Shown here piece by piece: positions 40,879 to 51,578 of a stretch of DNA of 64,000 bases (the first letter of the stretch is position 1; every line of letters starts with the position of its first letter). Position numbers and translations under genes: made by a program. The notes below the pieces were generated by a model. The model had not been told where the DNA came from, did no database searches, and worked only from the letters and a program-made list of their open reading frames with translations. The stretch is from Eubacterium ventriosum (GTDB taxonomy: Bacteria > Bacillota > Clostridia > Lachnospirales > Lachnospiraceae), in NCBI RefSeq assembly GCF_025150745.1, contig NZ_CP102282.1, positions 817,501-881,500 on the forward strand. The letters run 5' to 3'.

Positions 40879-42396
40879 ATGAGAATCAAGAGAAAATTAT
40901 TGGCAGTAGTGCTTTGTTTGAGCATGGTTACATGCTTGTTTACAGGATGTGGAGGCAGTTCAGAGGAAGAGACAACGAAAGCGGCATCTACGAAAACAGG
41001 TGGAGATTTGGTAATTGAAGGGTTAGGAACCGACCAGAATGCTGACTACTCAGTAGAAGGAACGGTTACGATTGCTGTTGATACGGCGAGAGCTACAGAT
41101 TATGAAGCTCTTTTTGATGCATTGCAGCAGGCTTATCCAAAGTTGGATATTCAGTTTGATTATTTTTCACATACAGATAAGGACAGCGCGGCAGAATATT
41201 TGTCAGCTAAGGCTTCTGCAGGAAAGATGCCTGACATTATCTGGGATGAAGCTGCTACGGATGGTTCGCTGATGACATATATATCACAGGGATGGGTATA
41301 TCCACTGGATGAGTTTGTTAAGGATGATCCGGATTTTAAATATGTACCTGAAAATTTAGTTAAGAATTATACATTTTGTGATAAGTTATATGCGCTTCCA
41401 CATCAGGCACAGTTTGAAGAAATGGTCGTGAATTTAGATGTTCTTGATGCGTTAAATCTTGATATGCCGGAATTAGACTGGACATTAGAGGATTTTGAAA
41501 AATATCTGAAAGCGGCTACAAATTCTACATATTCAGGTATAGAAAAACTTTTCCAGATACCAAGTTTGGTAGTGAGTGCCTATAATCCTAAAGATACTGT
41601 AAATGGATATAATGAAGATACGCATCAGTTTGAAGCAGATGCGTATGTAAAAGCATTGAAATATATGATTAATTTAAGAGCTATTCCAGGGCTTGAAGCG
41701 TGGGCTCTCAGAAGAACATCAACAGGTGATAAGACAGATTATGTTAAAAAATTTGGAACGGATGAAGATAATGCAGCTTTTGATAAAGGACTTACATTGT
41801 TCCATGGTGTAGGTACGTGGGAATTGGCAGATGCTCAGTCCAGATGGTCGGACAAAAACTGGACCAGTTGGACAATACCTCAGAATAAAAAGGCAAAAGG
41901 AGTGATGCCGTACCATGTAGATCACTGTTTTATGACAAGCAGTTGTGAAAATACAAAAGCAGCTTGGCAGGTTCTGAGATTTATTACATATAGTTCTGAG
42001 GGAAATTTGGCAAGACTCAGCATGTATGATGAGACAAATGCAGGAAAATATGCAACAATCAATAAGTTATATTATCCTACAACAACCAATCCTAAGGTGG
42101 CAGAAAAATTTAATAGTTTACCGGGAGTGACAGAGGTAGACAAATATTTGTTTAAAAATATTGATAAGTGCAGACGTATTGATGTGGAAAAAATAGTGCC
42201 ACGGTATAATGACATAATAAAGAACTATTTTGATGAAGCACAGAATCAGGCAACAGACGGAACAAGTTCTAATGTTGAACCGATTATTAAAGAGGCGGTA
42301 GCAAAAGCTAATCCGGAAATGAAAAAAGCCTGGGAAGATTTTGAAAAAAAAGTTTTGAAAGTTCAGAAAGATTTTGAACAAAAACATTCGAAATAG
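40879..42396 (+). CDS. Lipoprotein sugar-binding protein of an ABC importer
   Basis: A 505-residue extracellular solute-binding protein, family 1. Its signal peptide ends in the lipobox LFTGC (Cys24), so it is lipid-anchored. VTIAVDTARATDYEALFDAL opens the first lobe, and ASAGKMPDIIWDEAATDGS, GWVYPLDEFVKDD and YALPHQAQFEEMVVNLDVLD are typical of sugar-binding proteins that deliver oligosaccharides to MalF/MalG-type permeases. It is the first gene of the 23-kb transport operon with the third shared promoter. GAAAGGAGTATTATACT is the ribosome site. No ATPase gene lies in the locus, so a shared MsmK-type ATPase is presumed. Confidence 0.88.
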   Translation: MRIKRKLLAVVLCLSMVTCLFTGCGGSSEEETTKAASTKTGGDLVIEGLGTDQNADYSVEGTVTIAVDTARATDYEALFDALQQAYPKLDIQFDYFSHTDKDSAAEYLSAKASAGKMPDIIWDEAATDGSLMTYISQGWVYPLDEFVKDDPDFKYVPENLVKNYTFCDKLYALPHQAQFEEMVVNLDVLDALNLDMPELDWTLEDFEKYLKAATNSTYSGIEKLFQIPSLVVSAYNPKDTVNGYNEDTHQFEADAYVKALKYMINLRAIPGLEAWALRRTSTGDKTDYVKKFGTDEDNAAFDKGLTLFHGVGTWELADAQSRWSDKNWTSWTIPQNKKAKGVMPYHVDHCFMTSSCENTKAAWQVLRFITYSSEGNLARLSMYDETNAGKYATINKLYYPTTTNPKVAEKFNSLPGVTEVDKYLFKNIDKCRRIDVEKIVPRYNDIIKNYFDEAQNQATDGTSSNVEPIIKEAVAKANPEMKKAWEDFEKKVLKVQKDFEQKHSK

Positions 42397-42467
42397 AACA
42401 GAAACACAACGGGTTACAAAAAAAGTTTGGAACAGAATAGGTTAAATTGTTAGAGGATGGAGGAAAA

Positions 42468-45371
42468 ATGCAAAAAAGAATCAGCTTGTTATTAGTTATA
42501 GTAATGATTGTTACTTCACTTTTAGCGTGTGGAAAGGAAAAATTAAATACAAAGAACGAATCCTATGAAGGAAAGACAGGCGGATTTTATACAAAACAGG
42601 CAATTGAAAACTGGAATTCATATGACGAAGCTGACTGTACAAATATAGAAGCAGAAAATATCCGGCTTAGTGGAAAGAAAGTTTCAAATTATCCGATAAC
42701 TGTAACCAGAAAAGAAAAACTGAAGTTGCGTGTTACGCCTCCAGAGTCAGCAGATTATTGTGTTGTAGCAGAATATCGTCCAGTGGGCGATGTTCTGGCT
42801 ACAGATGCATTGTATGAAGTGAAATTGAATGGAAAAGAAACAAAGCGGACACAGTTACAAATGCTTTGGCATGATTTGACAAGAGAAGCTGTTGATAGAA
42901 GTGGGAACGAATCCGTTAGAAGACAAACAAACTTGGATGAATATGTGAAGAGCACATTTTTAGATTATGGAAATACGGATAGAGAGAAAGTTCAGTGGAA
43001 ATTAGAGAAGGGAAAAACTTATACATTTGAGATAATTCCGGATGAGCAGGGAATAGAAATATCCGGATTAATGCTTTATAAAATAAAAGATACGAAAACA
43101 GAAAAAATGCAAAAAACGGATAATGTTCCGATGATTGTAATTGAAGCAGAAAAATATTCGTTAAAGTCAGATTCTTATATCAGAGCAACATCAGCAAGGG
43201 ACGCATCTCTTTCACCTTATGATACATATCATAAAAAAATTAATTTGATTGACAGTTCTGCATGGGGAACAGCAGGTCAGAAGATTATATGGGAATTTGA
43301 GGCGAAAGAGGAAGGCAATTATCGTTTAGGTCTTCATTTGAAACAAAATGCTGATGTTAATAAGACGGTGTTTAGAACGATAGAGATAGATGGAAAAGTT
43401 ACAGATTCCAGATGGGAGAATGCAAAAGTCCCATATACAGGAACCAGTGGATATCATAATTATACATTTAATGACGAAGAGGGGGATATGACGGTACACC
43501 TGGCGAAAGGAAAACATACTTTGGCAATGGTGGTAACTGTGGGAGATTATAAAGAAATATATTCACAGATTGATGAATTGATGAAAAATGTAAATCAACT
43601 GGGAACTGAGTTACTTCGTATTACAGGCGGGGTGTCCGATGAAAATCGTACATGGGATTTAGAATCTTATATGCCTGATGCAACAGACAGAATAAAGAAA
43701 TACGCAGAACAGGCAGATAAAATATATGAGCAATTAGAAAAAATAGACGGAAAAGAACCGGTATATGCGATGGACTTACAGACAGCGTCCGATAAACTTA
43801 GAAAACTATTGGAGGAACCGGAAAAAATACCAGGGAAAACAGAAGATATTTTCAGAGGTGATGATTCAGCCTCCAAGTATTTAGGAAATGTGTTATCCTG
43901 CCTTACAGGTCAGGGATTATCTTTGGATAAAATTTATCTGTATGGAACAGATGAACTGCCAAAAGAAGATATATCAATATTCAAAACAGCAGGAGAGGCG
44001 ATTAAGCGATTTTTATGGTCATTTACAGACGAAGCAGATAGTGATAATTATGCTGCCAGTGATCAGAATGAAGAAGAACTGGAAGTGTGGGTGGCACAAT
44101 CTACTGTAACAGTTCAGATATTACAACAGTTATTAGATGAGACATATAATAAAGAGCATAATACAAATATTCGTTTGAAAGTTATGCCAAATGAACAAAA
44201 ACTGGTATTGTCCAATGCAACGAATACAAATCCGGATGTGGTGCTCTGTGCAACGGCAGGGCAGCCGTTTACGTTTGCCTGTAGAGGGGCATTAAAGAAT
44301 CTTCTGGACTATGAAGACTTTATGGATGTCTACACAAAAGATTATCAATTGGAATCTTTAGTAGCAACATCTTATGGTGACGGTGTTTATGGCGCTGTGG
44401 ATTCCAGAAACTTTCAGTTATTGTTTTATCGCAAAGATATTCTGGAATCACTACATCTGGAAGTGCCACAGACATGGGATGACATAGAGGCCATGATGCC
44501 GACACTGTTAAGAAATCAGATGAACTGTTATATACCTATTTCACAGAGAGCATCATTAAAGGGTTTAGGAGTTACTACTCCATTTATATACCAAAAGGGT
44601 GCAGAAATATATTCAGAAAAAGGTAATACGACAGCAATTAATAGTACAGAGTCGGTGGATGCTATTACAGAAATGACAGAATTCTACAAAATATACGGAA
44701 TGCAGACTACTGTAGAAAACTTTTATCTGAGTTTTAGATATGGTGAGGTGCCAATCGGAATAGGAGATTTTAATACGTATCTCCAGTTGAAGATGGCAGC
44801 ACCGGAATTGGCAGGACAGTGGGGAGTTGCATTATGTCCGGGAACCAGACAGAAGGATGGAAGTATTCTCAGATATCAGCCGGCTGACACTACGGCATCA
44901 ATGATTTTTGCGAATACAGATAAGCCGGATGAAGCATGGGAATTCCTTAAATGGTGGTTGGACGAGGATACACAGTATGAGTATTCTATCAGAAGATGTC
45001 AAAGTTTAGGTTTAGAATACCAATGGAATACAGCAAATATTGAGGCCTTCAAGAAACTGCCATTTGATTCGGATGTAAAAGAAAAAGCCATAGAACAGTG
45101 GCAGTATCAGAGAGAAGTTACGCCACATCCTGCTTCTTACATTGTGGAGAGAGAGTTAAGCGGTGTATGGAATGATGTGGTTATAGACGGCAGTGATATG
45201 ATGGAATCTTTAGATCAGGCTGTTTTAGTAATAGACAGAGAAATTAAAAGAAAACTTCAGGAATTTGGATATATAGATCAAGATGGAAAATTAATTAAAG
45301 ATTATAATATAGAGATACTAAAAATGCTTTACACAAAAACAGGAAGACGAGGTGCCAAAAATGAAAAGTAA
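42468..45371 (+). CDS. Large lipoprotein: carbohydrate-binding domains fused to a sugar-binding protein
   Basis: A 967-residue lipoprotein (lipobox SLLAC, Cys21). Two beta-sandwich modules come first, about 45-205 and 217-360. The second (MIVIEAEKYSLKSDSYIRAT to KGKHTLAMVVTVGDY) looks like a CBM6/35-type domain. A helical linker (370-470) leads to a complete family 1 solute-binding domain (about 525-960: ELEVWVAQSTVTVQILQQLL, LLFYRKDILESLHLEVPQTW, AWEFLKWWLDEDTQYEYSI). Ordinary solute-binding proteins are about 450 residues, so this is an unusual fusion that could hold the glycan and hand over the product. ATG 42468 follows GGATGGAGGAAAA; the stop overlaps the permease start. Confidence 0.82.
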   Translation: MQKRISLLLVIVMIVTSLLACGKEKLNTKNESYEGKTGGFYTKQAIENWNSYDEADCTNIEAENIRLSGKKVSNYPITVTRKEKLKLRVTPPESADYCVVAEYRPVGDVLATDALYEVKLNGKETKRTQLQMLWHDLTREAVDRSGNESVRRQTNLDEYVKSTFLDYGNTDREKVQWKLEKGKTYTFEIIPDEQGIEISGLMLYKIKDTKTEKMQKTDNVPMIVIEAEKYSLKSDSYIRATSARDASLSPYDTYHKKINLIDSSAWGTAGQKIIWEFEAKEEGNYRLGLHLKQNADVNKTVFRTIEIDGKVTDSRWENAKVPYTGTSGYHNYTFNDEEGDMTVHLAKGKHTLAMVVTVGDYKEIYSQIDELMKNVNQLGTELLRITGGVSDENRTWDLESYMPDATDRIKKYAEQADKIYEQLEKIDGKEPVYAMDLQTASDKLRKLLEEPEKIPGKTEDIFRGDDSASKYLGNVLSCLTGQGLSLDKIYLYGTDELPKEDISIFKTAGEAIKRFLWSFTDEADSDNYAASDQNEEELEVWVAQSTVTVQILQQLLDETYNKEHNTNIRLKVMPNEQKLVLSNATNTNPDVVLCATAGQPFTFACRGALKNLLDYEDFMDVYTKDYQLESLVATSYGDGVYGAVDSRNFQLLFYRKDILESLHLEVPQTWDDIEAMMPTLLRNQMNCYIPISQRASLKGLGVTTPFIYQKGAEIYSEKGNTTAINSTESVDAITEMTEFYKIYGMQTTVENFYLSFRYGEVPIGIGDFNTYLQLKMAAPELAGQWGVALCPGTRQKDGSILRYQPADTTASMIFANTDKPDEAWEFLKWWLDEDTQYEYSIRRCQSLGLEYQWNTANIEAFKKLPFDSDVKEKAIEQWQYQREVTPHPASYIVERELSGVWNDVVIDGSDMMESLDQAVLVIDREIKRKLQEFGYIDQDGKLIKDYNIEILKMLYTKTGRRGAKNEK

Positions 45372-46275
45372 ACTCCTTTCTTTAAAAAAAATTAAAAATG
45401 AATATTCCTCTTTAGTTTTAATGGCACCTTATACATTCCTGTTTATTTTGTTTATTATAATCCCGGTGGGGGCGGCTATTATATTATCATTTACATCATT
45501 TAATGCAATTGGTGCGCCGTCCTTTACAGGGTTAAGCAATTATGTGAATTTGCTTACGAATGATTCGGTATTTATGCAGAAAGTATTGCCGAATACATTG
45601 ATATATGCCATTTTTGTAGGACTTGGTGGTTATGTATTATCATTTTTTTTGGCATGGTCATTATCTCAGATACCAAAAATACCGAGAACAATTATGACCG
45701 TTATATTATATTCTCCGTCTGTAACTGGTGGAGTATTGCTGGCGACTATATGGAGTTCAGTTTTTAGTGGAGACAAGAGAGGCTTGTTGAATTATTTACT
45801 GTTAAAATATGATATTATCGAGAATCCTATTCAATGGTTACAGTCGGGATCATATCTCATGCCGATTATGATTATTGTAGGTCTTTGGAGTTCTATGGGC
45901 ATAGGGTTTCTCTCAATGCTGTCAGGTATTTTGAATACGGATAAAGAAATGTATGAGGCAGCAAGAATAGACGGTGTCAAGAATAGATTTCAGGAAATTA
46001 TCTATATTACGATTCCGGCGATAAAACCGCAAATGATGTTCGGTGCAGTAATGGCGATTGTTAATATCTTTAAAGATGGTGGAAGTGGTGTAACACTTTC
46101 CGGAGCCAACCCCACACCGGATTATGCAGGACAGTTGATAGCAAATCATATTGATGATTATGGATTTATCCGTTATGAGATGGGATATGCTGCGGCAGTT
46201 TCTACAGTATTACTGTTGATGATATTTATATTGTCAAGAGTTGTTTCAAGAGTGTTCAGTAGTGATGGTGAGTAG
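45361..46275 (+). CDS. ABC sugar permease, MalF-type (pair 1)
   Basis: A 304-residue inner-membrane permease with six predicted helices, the first being YTFLFILFIIIPVGAAIILS. The cytoplasmic EAA loop MYEAARIDGVKNRFQEIIYI contacts the ATPase. It overlaps the previous gene by 11 bases (start 45361) and works with the next gene as a heterodimer. The partner binding protein is likely the large lipoprotein directly upstream or the one at 40879. Confidence 0.9.
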   Translation: MKSKLLSLKKIKNEYSSLVLMAPYTFLFILFIIIPVGAAIILSFTSFNAIGAPSFTGLSNYVNLLTNDSVFMQKVLPNTLIYAIFVGLGGYVLSFFLAWSLSQIPKIPRTIMTVILYSPSVTGGVLLATIWSSVFSGDKRGLLNYLLLKYDIIENPIQWLQSGSYLMPIMIIVGLWSSMGIGFLSMLSGILNTDKEMYEAARIDGVKNRFQEIIYITIPAIKPQMMFGAVMAIVNIFKDGGSGVTLSGANPTPDYAGQLIANHIDDYGFIRYEMGYAAAVSTVLLLMIFILSRVVSRVFSSDGE

Positions 46276-46285
46276 GAGGTACTGT

Positions 46286-47173
46286 ATGTTAAAAAGAAAA
46301 AGGCGACATAAATTGGGAACAAGTAATACAGATCCTGCCAGATTTAATAAAAGCCAGATAAAAATATATGGGTATCTGATACCAATATCTATTGTAATGC
46401 TTTTACCAATTATATATATTGTAGTATCTGCATTTAAACCGATGGATGAACTGTTTGCATATCCACCAAGATTTTATGTGAAAAATCCTACATTTGATAA
46501 TTTCAGGAGGTTGTTTGAGGTGTCTTCAGATACTGCAATTTCGGCAGGAAGATATTTATTCAACACTTTCGTGAATACCGTTGTCATTATGTTTTTAAAT
46601 GTGTGGATATCTGTGTGCGTCGGGTTCGTTTTATCTAAGAAAACATTTCGTGGCAAAGATGCATTGCTGCAGGTTAATAATATGGCGTTGATGTTCGTTC
46701 AGACGGCTGTGGCAATACCGACCTATTTTGTTATTGTATATACAGGACTTAGAAACAATTTTCTTGTAGGCATTATACCTGCATTGGTAGTGCCAACAGG
46801 AGTGTTTTTAGTAAAACAGTTTATTGACCAGTTGCCGGATGCATTGATTGAGGCAGCACGTATTGATGGGGCTACGGACTATCAGATTATACGAAAAGTA
46901 GTGTTTCCATTAGTGAAACCGGCGTTAGCTACCGTAATGTTATTAGCATTTCAGGGGGCATGGCTTGATGCAAATGCCTCTACGATGTATTTGGATAGTG
47001 AGACTTTAAAAACATTTGCGTATTATATAGGAACATTGACGGCAGGAGGAAGTGTTATCACACAGGGGATAGCAGCAGCAGGAGCATTAATTATGTTAGT
47101 TCCGAATATTGTTTTATTTATTATTCTTCAGTCAAGAGTAATGAATACTATGGCAAACTCGGGAATTAAGTAG
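46286..47173 (+). CDS. ABC sugar permease, MalG-type (pair 1)
   Basis: A 295-residue permease with six helices, for example YGYLIPISIVMLLPIIYIVV. The EAA loop is LIEAARIDGATDYQIIRKVV. FKPMDELFAYPPRFYVKNPT is the usual MalG periplasmic-type loop. ATG 46286 is chosen for GAGTAGGAGGTACTGT just upstream; earlier in-frame codons at 46241 lie inside the preceding gene. Confidence 0.9.
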   Translation: MLKRKRRHKLGTSNTDPARFNKSQIKIYGYLIPISIVMLLPIIYIVVSAFKPMDELFAYPPRFYVKNPTFDNFRRLFEVSSDTAISAGRYLFNTFVNTVVIMFLNVWISVCVGFVLSKKTFRGKDALLQVNNMALMFVQTAVAIPTYFVIVYTGLRNNFLVGIIPALVVPTGVFLVKQFIDQLPDALIEAARIDGATDYQIIRKVVFPLVKPALATVMLLAFQGAWLDANASTMYLDSETLKTFAYYIGTLTAGGSVITQGIAAAGALIMLVPNIVLFIILQSRVMNTMANSGIK

Positions 47174-47197
47174 TTAACAATATAAATGGAGAAAAAT

Positions 47198-49285
47198 ATG
47201 GCGACAAAATTAAGGAATATATTTTTATTTATAATACTTATTAGTGTTATTTTGTCAGGAAAGACAAATATTGTTTCGGCATCAGAAGGAACAACATACA
47301 CATATACTATTTCTGTAGATGGCGATTATATCAGAACGCAGGAAGCATATTTGGCAAGTACGGTTTATATGCAGAGACAAGGGCTGGTACAGCCAAGTGA
47401 TTTGTTTATATACGGGAAAGAGATATTTATTGCAGATACAGGAAATAAAAGAATCGTAGTTTATAACAAAGAGAATGGAGTTGCCAGAAATATTACAAAT
47501 GATGCATTTGAGGGACCGAGTGGATTGTTTGTGACAGATGAAAGAATGTACATAGCAGATCCGATTGCACAAGCGGTATTTATCTGCGACAGGCAGGGGA
47601 ATATATTGACAACGATTTCCAGACCAAAAGATTCACCTTTGATGAGCAAATCGGCAATATTTAAACCGGTTAATGTAGTTGCTACAGATGACTCCAATAT
47701 TATCGTAGTAGGTGAAGGCTCTTATGATGGTTTAATGCAGTTTGGTGATGATGGCGAGTTTAAAGGGTACTTTGCAGCAAATCAAAGAAGCTTAACACTA
47801 TTAGAACGAATTCAGGAGATGATATATACCAGAGAGCAGAAATCTCAGCTTCAGACAAGGAAACCAAGAGCAATACAAAATATAGACTTATCTGCCAGAG
47901 GTTTAGTTTATAGTGTTACGCAAAGTGCAGAGGTAACTTATTCATGGTCTAAGGCTGAAACGAAAACATCAAACGCATTGAAATTACATAATATGGCAGG
48001 TACAAATATTTTATCACCTAATAAGTTTATGGATGATGAGTGGAATTTCGTGGATGTGACAGCAGGACCATATGGAAATGTGTATGCATTGACGCAGACA
48101 GGGCTGATTTATGAATATGACAATAGCGGAAATCTGCTGTTTTCGTTTGGAGGAAGAGCAGTGTCTAATGACAGATACGGATTGTTTACATCAGCAGCAG
48201 CGATTGATTTAGATGAAGAAGGATTTGTTTATGTATTAGATAAGGAAAGAGGTTTTGTTCAGGTATTTGCCCCTACAGAATTTGCAATGTTGAATCACAG
48301 GGCGATTTATGATTTAGAAAAAGGAAATTATGTAGAAAGCAAAAAAATCTGGCAGGAAATTTTAAGATTAAACGGCATGTCCAAAATAGCTCATATAGGA
48401 TATGGAAAAAGCCTTTTAAGACAGCAGCAGTATGCAGAGGCATTAGAGCATTTTAAGACAGCCAATGATAGAGATAACTATTCGGAGTGTTTCTGGGAAA
48501 TCAGAAATGTAATGATTAATAAATATATTGTATGGGTAATCGCCGGATTATTGATAATATTTGTAATATCACTAATCAAAGGAGCAGTTCGTCCGAAGAA
48601 AAAAAAGAAGCAATATAATACACATGGTATTGCTGAAATACCAGCAAAGGGAATTGGCAGATTAAAGGGTGATTTTAAATATATGGGAACAATGCTGAAA
48701 CATCCTATCGATGCAATTTATTATTTGAAGATTGGAAAAAGAGGAAGTTTGTTGTCAGCGGGGATTATGATAATCGTAACGTTTATCATATATATGGCAG
48801 ACATTTTAGGAAGAGGATTTATCTTTAATCAGAATAGTTTGTCAACGTTGTCACCAATGTTGCTTTCGGCAATTTTCTTTATCATTCTAGGTTTATTTAT
48901 TGGGGGTAATTACATGGTTTCCACAATTAATGATGGCGAAGGAACGATAAAAAACATATTTGTTTCAGTGGCATATTCCATGGTTCCATATATGATAATG
49001 GCACCAATAGCAATTGTGTTGAGTTATGTTTTGACCCAGAACGAGGCGTTTTTGATTACATTAGTGTGGTATATTGGTATTTTATGGTCAGCGGCACTTG
49101 TAATCTTAAGTATATTGAATGTGCATAATTATACATTTAAACAGACAGTGAAAAATGTGTTGCTAACATTGTTTTTTGCAATTGTTGCACTTATTCTGGT
49201 AGCAATTTTATATCTGGTATGGGATAAGTTTATAGAGTTTATAGGAGAGGTAATATCGGAGGTGGAGTATCGTGTACAAATATAA
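47198..49285 (+). CDS. NHL-repeat/TPR protein with Yip1-type membrane domain
   Basis: A 695-residue protein. A signal sequence (1-30) is followed by an NHL beta-propeller outside the cell (about 55-325: QPSDLFIYGKEIFIADTGNK, GPSGLFVTDERMYIADPIAQ, AAIDLDEEGFVYVLDKERGF). A TPR-like helical stretch (375-425, IGYGKSLLRQQQYAEALEHF) and a membrane helix follow, then a Yip1-family five-helix domain (about 490-690). The TPR and propeller face outside and Yip1 sits in the membrane. Such proteins recur between permease genes and DUF5696 genes in Firmicutes carbohydrate loci. Their role is unknown, perhaps glycan sensing or transporter assembly. ATG 47198 has GGAG six bases upstream, better than ATG 47186. 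Confidence 0.8.
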   Translation: MATKLRNIFLFIILISVILSGKTNIVSASEGTTYTYTISVDGDYIRTQEAYLASTVYMQRQGLVQPSDLFIYGKEIFIADTGNKRIVVYNKENGVARNITNDAFEGPSGLFVTDERMYIADPIAQAVFICDRQGNILTTISRPKDSPLMSKSAIFKPVNVVATDDSNIIVVGEGSYDGLMQFGDDGEFKGYFAANQRSLTLLERIQEMIYTREQKSQLQTRKPRAIQNIDLSARGLVYSVTQSAEVTYSWSKAETKTSNALKLHNMAGTNILSPNKFMDDEWNFVDVTAGPYGNVYALTQTGLIYEYDNSGNLLFSFGGRAVSNDRYGLFTSAAAIDLDEEGFVYVLDKERGFVQVFAPTEFAMLNHRAIYDLEKGNYVESKKIWQEILRLNGMSKIAHIGYGKSLLRQQQYAEALEHFKTANDRDNYSECFWEIRNVMINKYIVWVIAGLLIIFVISLIKGAVRPKKKKKQYNTHGIAEIPAKGIGRLKGDFKYMGTMLKHPIDAIYYLKIGKRGSLLSAGIMIIVTFIIYMADILGRGFIFNQNSLSTLSPMLLSAIFFIILGLFIGGNYMVSTINDGEGTIKNIFVSVAYSMVPYMIMAPIAIVLSYVLTQNEAFLITLVWYIGILWSAALVILSILNVHNYTFKQTVKNVLLTLFFAIVALILVAILYLVWDKFIEFIGEVISEVEYRVQI

Positions 49286-51554
49286 GAGAATAATATGTAT
49301 CGGCTTGACATTCATTTTATCTGTAACAGTAACTATGGCGTATGCAGCAAAGAAGGAAGATAATAAAGTATCAGAAATTGATTTTGTTGTACCGGATTCA
49401 TCTGCATTAGATGTAACTTCTGGAAGGTATACACAAATAGAAGAGGTTAGAAAGGTAAAAAACAGACTGGCTGATTTGAAAGGCTTTGAAAAAAAGATGG
49501 AAAGTGATATCCTTGCAGTTTACTATTCAGATGAAACAAAAGGTATTCGTATTTTAAATAAAGAAACAGGGTATGTGTGGGGAGGCTTAAAGGAAACAAA
49601 GGCAGAAGATATGAATAAAAAGTGGTCGTCTATGGCAAATTCAATTATATCCATAGATTATCTGGGTGGAAAATGCCAGTCTGCCAGAGCAACATTGGGA
49701 GATAGTGGAAACTCTATTAATTTTAATTGGAAAGAAAATGAAGCAATTTGTAATGCAAACTTTGTTTTGGCAGGAATATCATTGTCATTTAAGATGAAAC
49801 TGGAAGAAGACCATTTGACAATAGAAGTGTTACAAAACACGGTAAAGGAACTAAAAAATAATAAACTGCAGTCGGTTTGGATATTACCGTTTTTAGGAAC
49901 AGTAAAGGAGGATACTACGCCAGGGTATATGTTTGTGCCGGATGGTTCAGGAGCATTAATCCGCTATAATAAAAAGGGAACTTATACATCGGTGTATGAT
50001 GAAAGAGTTTACGGAAAGGATGCATCTGTAGATGGACTTTCAGAGGCTGGTGATCTGATAGCAAAGCGAAATAATGATTACATGATTGATACACAAAAGG
50101 CTACAATACCAGTTTATGGTGTGGTGCATGGTGCAAATCAAAATGCGTATATGGCAGTAATTGAAGAGGGAGCAGAGTATTCTTCAGTATATGCTTCTCC
50201 GGCAGGAATGGTGACAGATTATAACTGGGTATCTTCCAGATTTGATTACAGACAGGCATATAGTTATCCGGTCAATAAGAGCGGAAAGACAATTATGACT
50301 ACGCAGGATGAAGCAGAAGCATATAACGGCAGAGTTACATTTTATTTTCTGTCGAACGAAAAGGCAGATTATTCCGGAATGGCTGTAAAATATAGAGAAC
50401 TGGTAAAAAATGCAGGAATATTGAAAAGGAATGAACGAGAGGACAAAGAAATTCCTATGTATCTGCATATGATGGCAGGTGTAGTGGAGGAAGGACTTAT
50501 TTTTAATGGATATAATAAGTTGACTTCTGTGAAAGAAGCACAGGATATTGTTGATAATTTGCGGAGAAATGATATTAAAAATATTTCAGTTTCATATGAA
50601 GGATGGCAGAAAAATGGAATCAGCGGACATAAATATGGGACAACCAGTTTAGATTCCGATCTTGGAAATGAGGGAGATTTGAAGGAATTACATAAAATGC
50701 TTGGAGACAATGGTGGAAGATTTTATCTTTACACTAATCTGGTAAGTTTTAATGAAGATCAGGCGAGGATTGCTTCAACGTCAGCTCTTACAATTTCGAA
50801 AAATTATTCTTCATATACTAGAAGTAATACAATGTTAATGTATCCGACAGAGTATTATGCACATCCGTCAGATGTGGTTGATTCACTGGCGGATATGGTA
50901 GAGGATTATCCCGAGTATAATCTGGATGTGGCTAAAGTTGGAAACATGATTTATGGTGATTATTCTAAGAATGAAAAAATATCAAGGCAGAAAAGTAAAC
51001 AAATATTGAGTGAAACTGTTTCAAAAATAAAAAAAGATAAAGTATTAGAAAATCCGAATCAGTATTTGTGGAATGATACATCTGAGTATATAAATATGCC
51101 GTTACAGAATAGTCAATATATGTATGAAACAGATTCTGTTCCGTTTTTACAGATCGTTTTGAAAGGAAGCATAGACTATTATGCACCATATGCGAATCAG
51201 GGATTTTATAATCAGACAAACAAACTAAAGATGATTGAGTATGGCGCGTATCCTTCTTTTATAATTATGTCAGAGAAAAACGAAAAGTTAATAGATACTC
51301 CATTAGAAGATTATTTTTCACTGAATTACAATGATTGGTCTGATGTGATGAAGGAAGTTTATCAATATTTAAATGGTGCACTGAAAGAAGTGGAAGGAAG
51401 TTCTATTATTCAACATAAGATGCTTGATACAGGCGTTGCGGCAGTGTCATATGATAATGGGAAAGTAATTTATATTAATTATTTAAATCGGGAGTATGTG
51501 ACAAAACAGGGAGTACATATTCCAGCAAAGAATTATTTGGTAGCAGATAGATAA
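49272..51554 (+). CDS. DUF5696-family secreted protein
   Basis: A 760-residue protein with a signal peptide ending TMAYAAK. The body matches DUF5696: YSDETKGIRILNKETGYVWG, TTPGYMFVPDGSGALIRYNK, PVYGVVHGANQNAYMAVIEE and LHMMAGVVEEGLIFNGYN. DUF5696 proteins are predicted to include a TIM-barrel and resemble glycoside hydrolases, but no activity is known to me. The start is GTG at 49272, overlapping the previous gene by 14 bases, with CGGAGGTGGAG upstream. With the NHL/Yip1 gene it is wedged between the two permease pairs, a conserved arrangement that suggests a shared role in handling the imported sugar. Confidence 0.82.
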   Translation: MYKYKRIICIGLTFILSVTVTMAYAAKKEDNKVSEIDFVVPDSSALDVTSGRYTQIEEVRKVKNRLADLKGFEKKMESDILAVYYSDETKGIRILNKETGYVWGGLKETKAEDMNKKWSSMANSIISIDYLGGKCQSARATLGDSGNSINFNWKENEAICNANFVLAGISLSFKMKLEEDHLTIEVLQNTVKELKNNKLQSVWILPFLGTVKEDTTPGYMFVPDGSGALIRYNKKGTYTSVYDERVYGKDASVDGLSEAGDLIAKRNNDYMIDTQKATIPVYGVVHGANQNAYMAVIEEGAEYSSVYASPAGMVTDYNWVSSRFDYRQAYSYPVNKSGKTIMTTQDEAEAYNGRVTFYFLSNEKADYSGMAVKYRELVKNAGILKRNEREDKEIPMYLHMMAGVVEEGLIFNGYNKLTSVKEAQDIVDNLRRNDIKNISVSYEGWQKNGISGHKYGTTSLDSDLGNEGDLKELHKMLGDNGGRFYLYTNLVSFNEDQARIASTSALTISKNYSSYTRSNTMLMYPTEYYAHPSDVVDSLADMVEDYPEYNLDVAKVGNMIYGDYSKNEKISRQKSKQILSETVSKIKKDKVLENPNQYLWNDTSEYINMPLQNSQYMYETDSVPFLQIVLKGSIDYYAPYANQGFYNQTNKLKMIEYGAYPSFIIMSEKNEKLIDTPLEDYFSLNYNDWSDVMKEVYQYLNGALKEVEGSSIIQHKMLDTGVAAVSYDNGKVIYINYLNREYVTKQGVHIPAKNYLVADR

Positions 51555-51578
51555 TTTGGCATAGAATAGGAGAAAAAC

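Noticed and set aside
40809-41018. Frame of 69 residues across the start of the binding-protein gene.
   Set aside because: It begins in the promoter region and overlaps the real lipoprotein start in another frame.
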